Positions 6,544 to 7,503 of a stretch of 7,503 nucleotides of DNA are shown one piece after another (the first letter of the stretch is position 1; every line of letters starts with the position of its first letter). The notes under the pieces were generated by a model. It did no database searches, was not told the DNA's origin, and was given only the letters and a program-made list of their open reading frames with translations. Both the position numbers and the translations under genes were made by a program. The DNA comes from Prevotellaceae bacterium (GTDB taxonomy: Bacteria > Bacteroidota > Bacteroidia > Bacteroidales > Paludibacteraceae): contig JAITNR010000147.1 in NCBI GenBank assembly GCA_031290375.1, forward strand, positions 1 to 7,503. Direction: 5' to 3'.

Positions 6544-6582
6544 ATAGTTTTTCCTAATTTCACACTAATTAGGAAAAACTAT
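6544..6582. terminator. Perfect 16-bp hairpin between two convergent gene ends
   Basis: The arms 6544-6559 and 6567-6582 are exactly complementary for 16 bases around the loop TCACACT. Each arm carries a T5/A5 run, so a transcript from either side meets a hairpin with U- and A-rich stretches. It lies 41 bases after the stop of the + strand stub and 7 bases from the stop of the minus-strand stub, as expected of a bidirectional terminator between two genes that once converged here. A recombination site or MITE core is the alternative, since the T-run lies within rather than after the stem. Confidence 0.6.
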
Positions 6583-6588
6583 GAGAAC

Positions 6589-6708
6589 TTATTCTTCGCC
6601 CGACAACCGAAATTCTATCTCATAATTCTTTATAAATTCCGTTTCTTCTTGAGTTAATTCATACAACGAACAAATCAAATCGTCTATTTTGTCAATTAAA
6701 GATTTTCT
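6589..6708 (-). pseudogene. Second methyltransferase C-terminal stub, opposite strand
   Basis: On the minus strand a frame ending at TAA (6591-6589) encodes ERKSLIDKIDDLICSLYELT followed by QEETEFIKNYEIEFRLSGEE. The IDxLIxxLYxLTxEE pattern is the same C-terminal signature as in the + strand stub, and the DNA of the two is recognisably related around AAATAGAC...TTGTATG. The frame has no ATG and is closed upstream by TAG at 6735-6733. Its start overlaps, in another frame, the last codons of the recombinase gene, so the recombinase now occupies the place of the missing gene body. It is too short to stand alone and is best read as a fossil of a restriction-modification or specificity gene. Confidence 0.6.
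6685..6700 (+). repeat. 16-base direct repeat, copy 1 (TATTTTGTCAATTAAA)
   Basis: This copy is identical over 16 bases to 7346-7361. It spans the stop codon of the recombinase gene and lies within the methyltransferase stub. The second copy lies 57 bases upstream of the recombinase start, so the pair flanks the gene. It could be a recombination or insertion scar. AT-rich composition makes chance possible. Confidence 0.5.
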
Positions 6709-7289
6709 TTCACAAACGCCGACACCGTAAGCCTATGCACCCCAAGAATACGAGCTATAGCGCTTTTTGAGATTCTTTTGTCAAGTAAAGTTTTTATTTC
6801 GGCTTCTTTGCCTGTGAGTTTTTTGACTTTTGACTTACTGCCTTTTGGGCGACCAAGTATCACACCTTCTGCCTTTTTACGTGCCAACGCTTCTTTGGTA
6901 CGTTGCGAAATGAGGTTGCGCTCAATTTCGGCGGATAAACCGAAAGCAAAAGCGAGGACTTTGCTGTTAATATCACTGCCTAAACGGTAATTGTCTTTGA
7001 TTGTCCAAACCTGAATGTCGCGGTTCATACATTCGTTGAGAATGCCCATAATCATTAGCAAATTTCTACCCAGACGCGACAATTCCGAACAAATAAGAAT
7101 GTCGTCTTTGCGCATTCTTTTGAGGAGTTTGCCGAGTTTTCTTTCCCGAATAGTTTTTACTCCCGAAATGGTTTCTTCAATCCATTTATCCACAACCATA
7201 ATGCTTTTTTCGCAAAATTGGTTGATTTCATAACGTTGATTTTCAACTGTTTGTCTGTCGGTACTTACCCGAATGTAACCATAAATCAT
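6696..7289 (-). CDS. Mpi-like serine recombinase (DNA invertase)
   Basis: This is a small serine recombinase of the resolvase/invertase family, 197 residues as usual. The catalytic Ser9 lies in YIRVSTDRQ (5-13) with Arg7 and Arg12 beside it. SRLGRN (71-76) carries the further active-site arginines 72 and 75. A long dimerisation E-helix follows (about 108-138), then GRPKGSKSK (146-154) and a C-terminal helix-turn-helix (about 166-193, ISKSAIARILGVHRLTVSAFV). The closest recognisable type is Bacteroides Mpi, which inverts promoters of capsule and other surface loci; that this one inverts is an inference. No long inverted repeat typical of its substrates is evident next to it. The start at 7289 is fixed by the conserved MIYGYIRVST. 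A clear promoter is not visible in the AT-rich upstream region. The gene is divergent from the Abi-like gene, and its 3' end overlaps a methyltransferase stub out of frame. Confidence 0.92.
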   Translation of the reverse strand: MIYGYIRVSTDRQTVENQRYEINQFCEKSIMVVDKWIEETISGVKTIRERKLGKLLKRMRKDDILICSELSRLGRNLLMIMGILNECMNRDIQVWTIKDNYRLGSDINSKVLAFAFGLSAEIERNLISQRTKEALARKKAEGVILGRPKGSKSKVKKLTGKEAEIKTLLDKRISKSAIARILGVHRLTVSAFVKENL

Positions 7290-7345
7290 AAAAAAATAGA
7301 GTTTTAAAAATTAATAATCGTTTAATATACATTTTTTTAATGAAA

Positions 7346-7361
7346 TATTTTGTCAATTAAA
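7346..7361 (+). repeat. 16-base direct repeat, copy 2 (TATTTTGTCAATTAAA)
   Basis: This is identical to 6685-6700. It supplies the -33 box (TTTG at 7349-7352) of the rightward promoter and the left half of the palindrome in the promoter spacer. A 14-of-16 match in the opposite orientation occurs at 305-320, again covering a -33 box. Confidence 0.5.
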
Positions 7362-7379
7362 AAAATAATTGTACTTTTG
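7349..7379 (+). promoter_or_regulatory. Consensus Bacteroidetes promoter of the Abi-like unit
   Basis: TTTG (7349-7352), exactly 19 bases, then TACTTTTG (7372-7379) match every defined position of the -33/-7 consensus. Transcription should start near 7384, at the beginning of a GC-richer foldable leader. It is the strongest rightward promoter in the window. Confidence 0.7.
7354..7371. promoter_or_regulatory. Palindrome in the promoter spacer, possible operator
   Basis: CAATTA (7354-7359), six A bases, TAATTG (7366-7371) is a perfect 6-6-6 inverted repeat that fills the 19-base spacer between the -33 and -7 boxes. A dimeric repressor bound here would block the polymerase. No regulator is identified. 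The simple AT-rich composition lowers certainty. Confidence 0.35.
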
Positions 7380-7380
7380 C

Positions 7381-7450
7381 TGCGATAGTTCCTCCCACGC
7401 TTCCCATTGAGAACAGCGCACCCGGGGAGGACTTCGAGTTTTATATAGCA
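7381..7450 (+). ncRNA. Structured leader RNA upstream of the Abi-like gene
   Basis: This stretch is distinctly GC-richer than its flanks and folds by eye into nested helices. An outer stem pairs 7381-7387 with 7444-7450 (six of seven pairs). A strong stem pairs TCCTCCC (7390-7396) with GGGAGGA (7425-7431), extended by G7388-C7432. An inner stem pairs CGCT (7398-7401) with AGCG (7415-7418), leaving a 13-base loop. A mini-hairpin ACU-UCG-AGU (7431-7439) competes at the edge. It begins right at the predicted transcription start and ends 12 bases before the start codon. By general knowledge, AbiF-type genes are often preceded by a conserved structured RNA (the abiF RNA motif) proposed to act as an RNA antitoxin. 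Identity with that motif is an inference. A translational leader is the alternative. Confidence 0.45.
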
Positions 7451-7462
7451 CCCTTATTGTCA

Positions 7463-7503
7463 ATGAAATACACAAAACAACCTCTTTCAATAGAGCAACA
7501 AAT
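7463..7503 (+). CDS. Abi_2 (AbiD/AbiF)-like protein, N-terminus only
   Basis: An ATG at 7463 opens a frame reading MKYTKQPLSIEQQ up to the window edge. The pattern of a short basic start, then KxPLSxEQQ, is how many Abi_2-family abortive-infection proteins begin, normally followed by IxLLKxRGLII and a HEPN-type body. That body is outside the window, so the call rests on about ten residues. Supporting context is the consensus promoter and the structured leader just upstream, and the island setting with restriction-modification remnants and a recombinase. Abi_2 proteins with HEPN domains are RNases that arrest growth of phage-infected cells. The GGGGAGGA at 7424-7431 is more than 30 bases from the ATG and is not a ribosome binding site. 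Confidence 0.5.
   Translation, partial: MKYTKQPLSIEQQ

Noticed and set aside
7424..7431. GGGGAGGA as a Shine-Dalgarno for the Abi-like gene
   Set aside because: It is more than 30 bases from the ATG, pairs with TCCTCCC in the leader, and Bacteroidota rarely use Shine-Dalgarno sites.
1..7503. CRISPR arrays, tRNA or rRNA genes
   Set aside because: I found no regularly spaced repeats, no cloverleaf and no rRNA signature on either strand.

Overview
The window reads as a piece of a Bacteroidota chromosome, most likely Bacteroidales. The DNA is AT-rich, Shine-Dalgarno sites are absent, and several intergenic regions carry the Bacteroidetes sigma-ABfr promoter pattern (TTTG or TTG, about 19 bases, then TAnnTTTG). 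The proteins are of Bacteroidales type: a Wzi-like outer-membrane protein, a Bacteroides-type PdxA, a DUF59/SufT-like protein, a DEAD-box helicase with a DbpA-type RNA-binding domain, and a Mpi-like serine DNA invertase.

Layout. Bases 1-425 hold no gene. They contain two strong hairpins (151-199, and a REP-like GTCATTGCG palindrome at 207-235) and a near-consensus leftward promoter (317 to 287). Bases 426-563 are the decayed right end of an ISAs1-family insertion sequence. Three housekeeping genes then run on the + strand: a Wzi-like protein (834-2627), pdxA (2687-3766) and a SufT-like protein (3923-4237). A DEAD-box RNA helicase (4241-6109, minus strand) converges on the SufT-like gene with only three bases between the stop codons.

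The right end, from about 6280, looks like a defence or accessory island. Two convergent C-terminal stubs (6282-6503 on +, 6589-6708 on -) both resemble the tail of Eco57I/type IIG-like DNA methyltransferases or specificity proteins. A perfect 16-bp hairpin lies between them. The minus-strand stub overlaps, out of frame, the end of a Mpi-like serine recombinase gene (6696-7289, minus strand). A perfect 16-base direct repeat flanks the recombinase gene.

Beyond it, reading rightward, is a textbook Bacteroidetes promoter (7349-7379) with a palindrome filling its spacer. It is followed by a GC-richer, foldable leader of about 70 nt and the first 13 codons of a protein whose start resembles the Abi_2 (AbiD/AbiF) abortive-infection family. 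This resembles the known arrangement of AbiF-type HEPN proteins encoded behind a structured non-coding RNA. It is the best candidate in the window for an unusual system, but only the N-terminus is present, so the family call rests on few residues.
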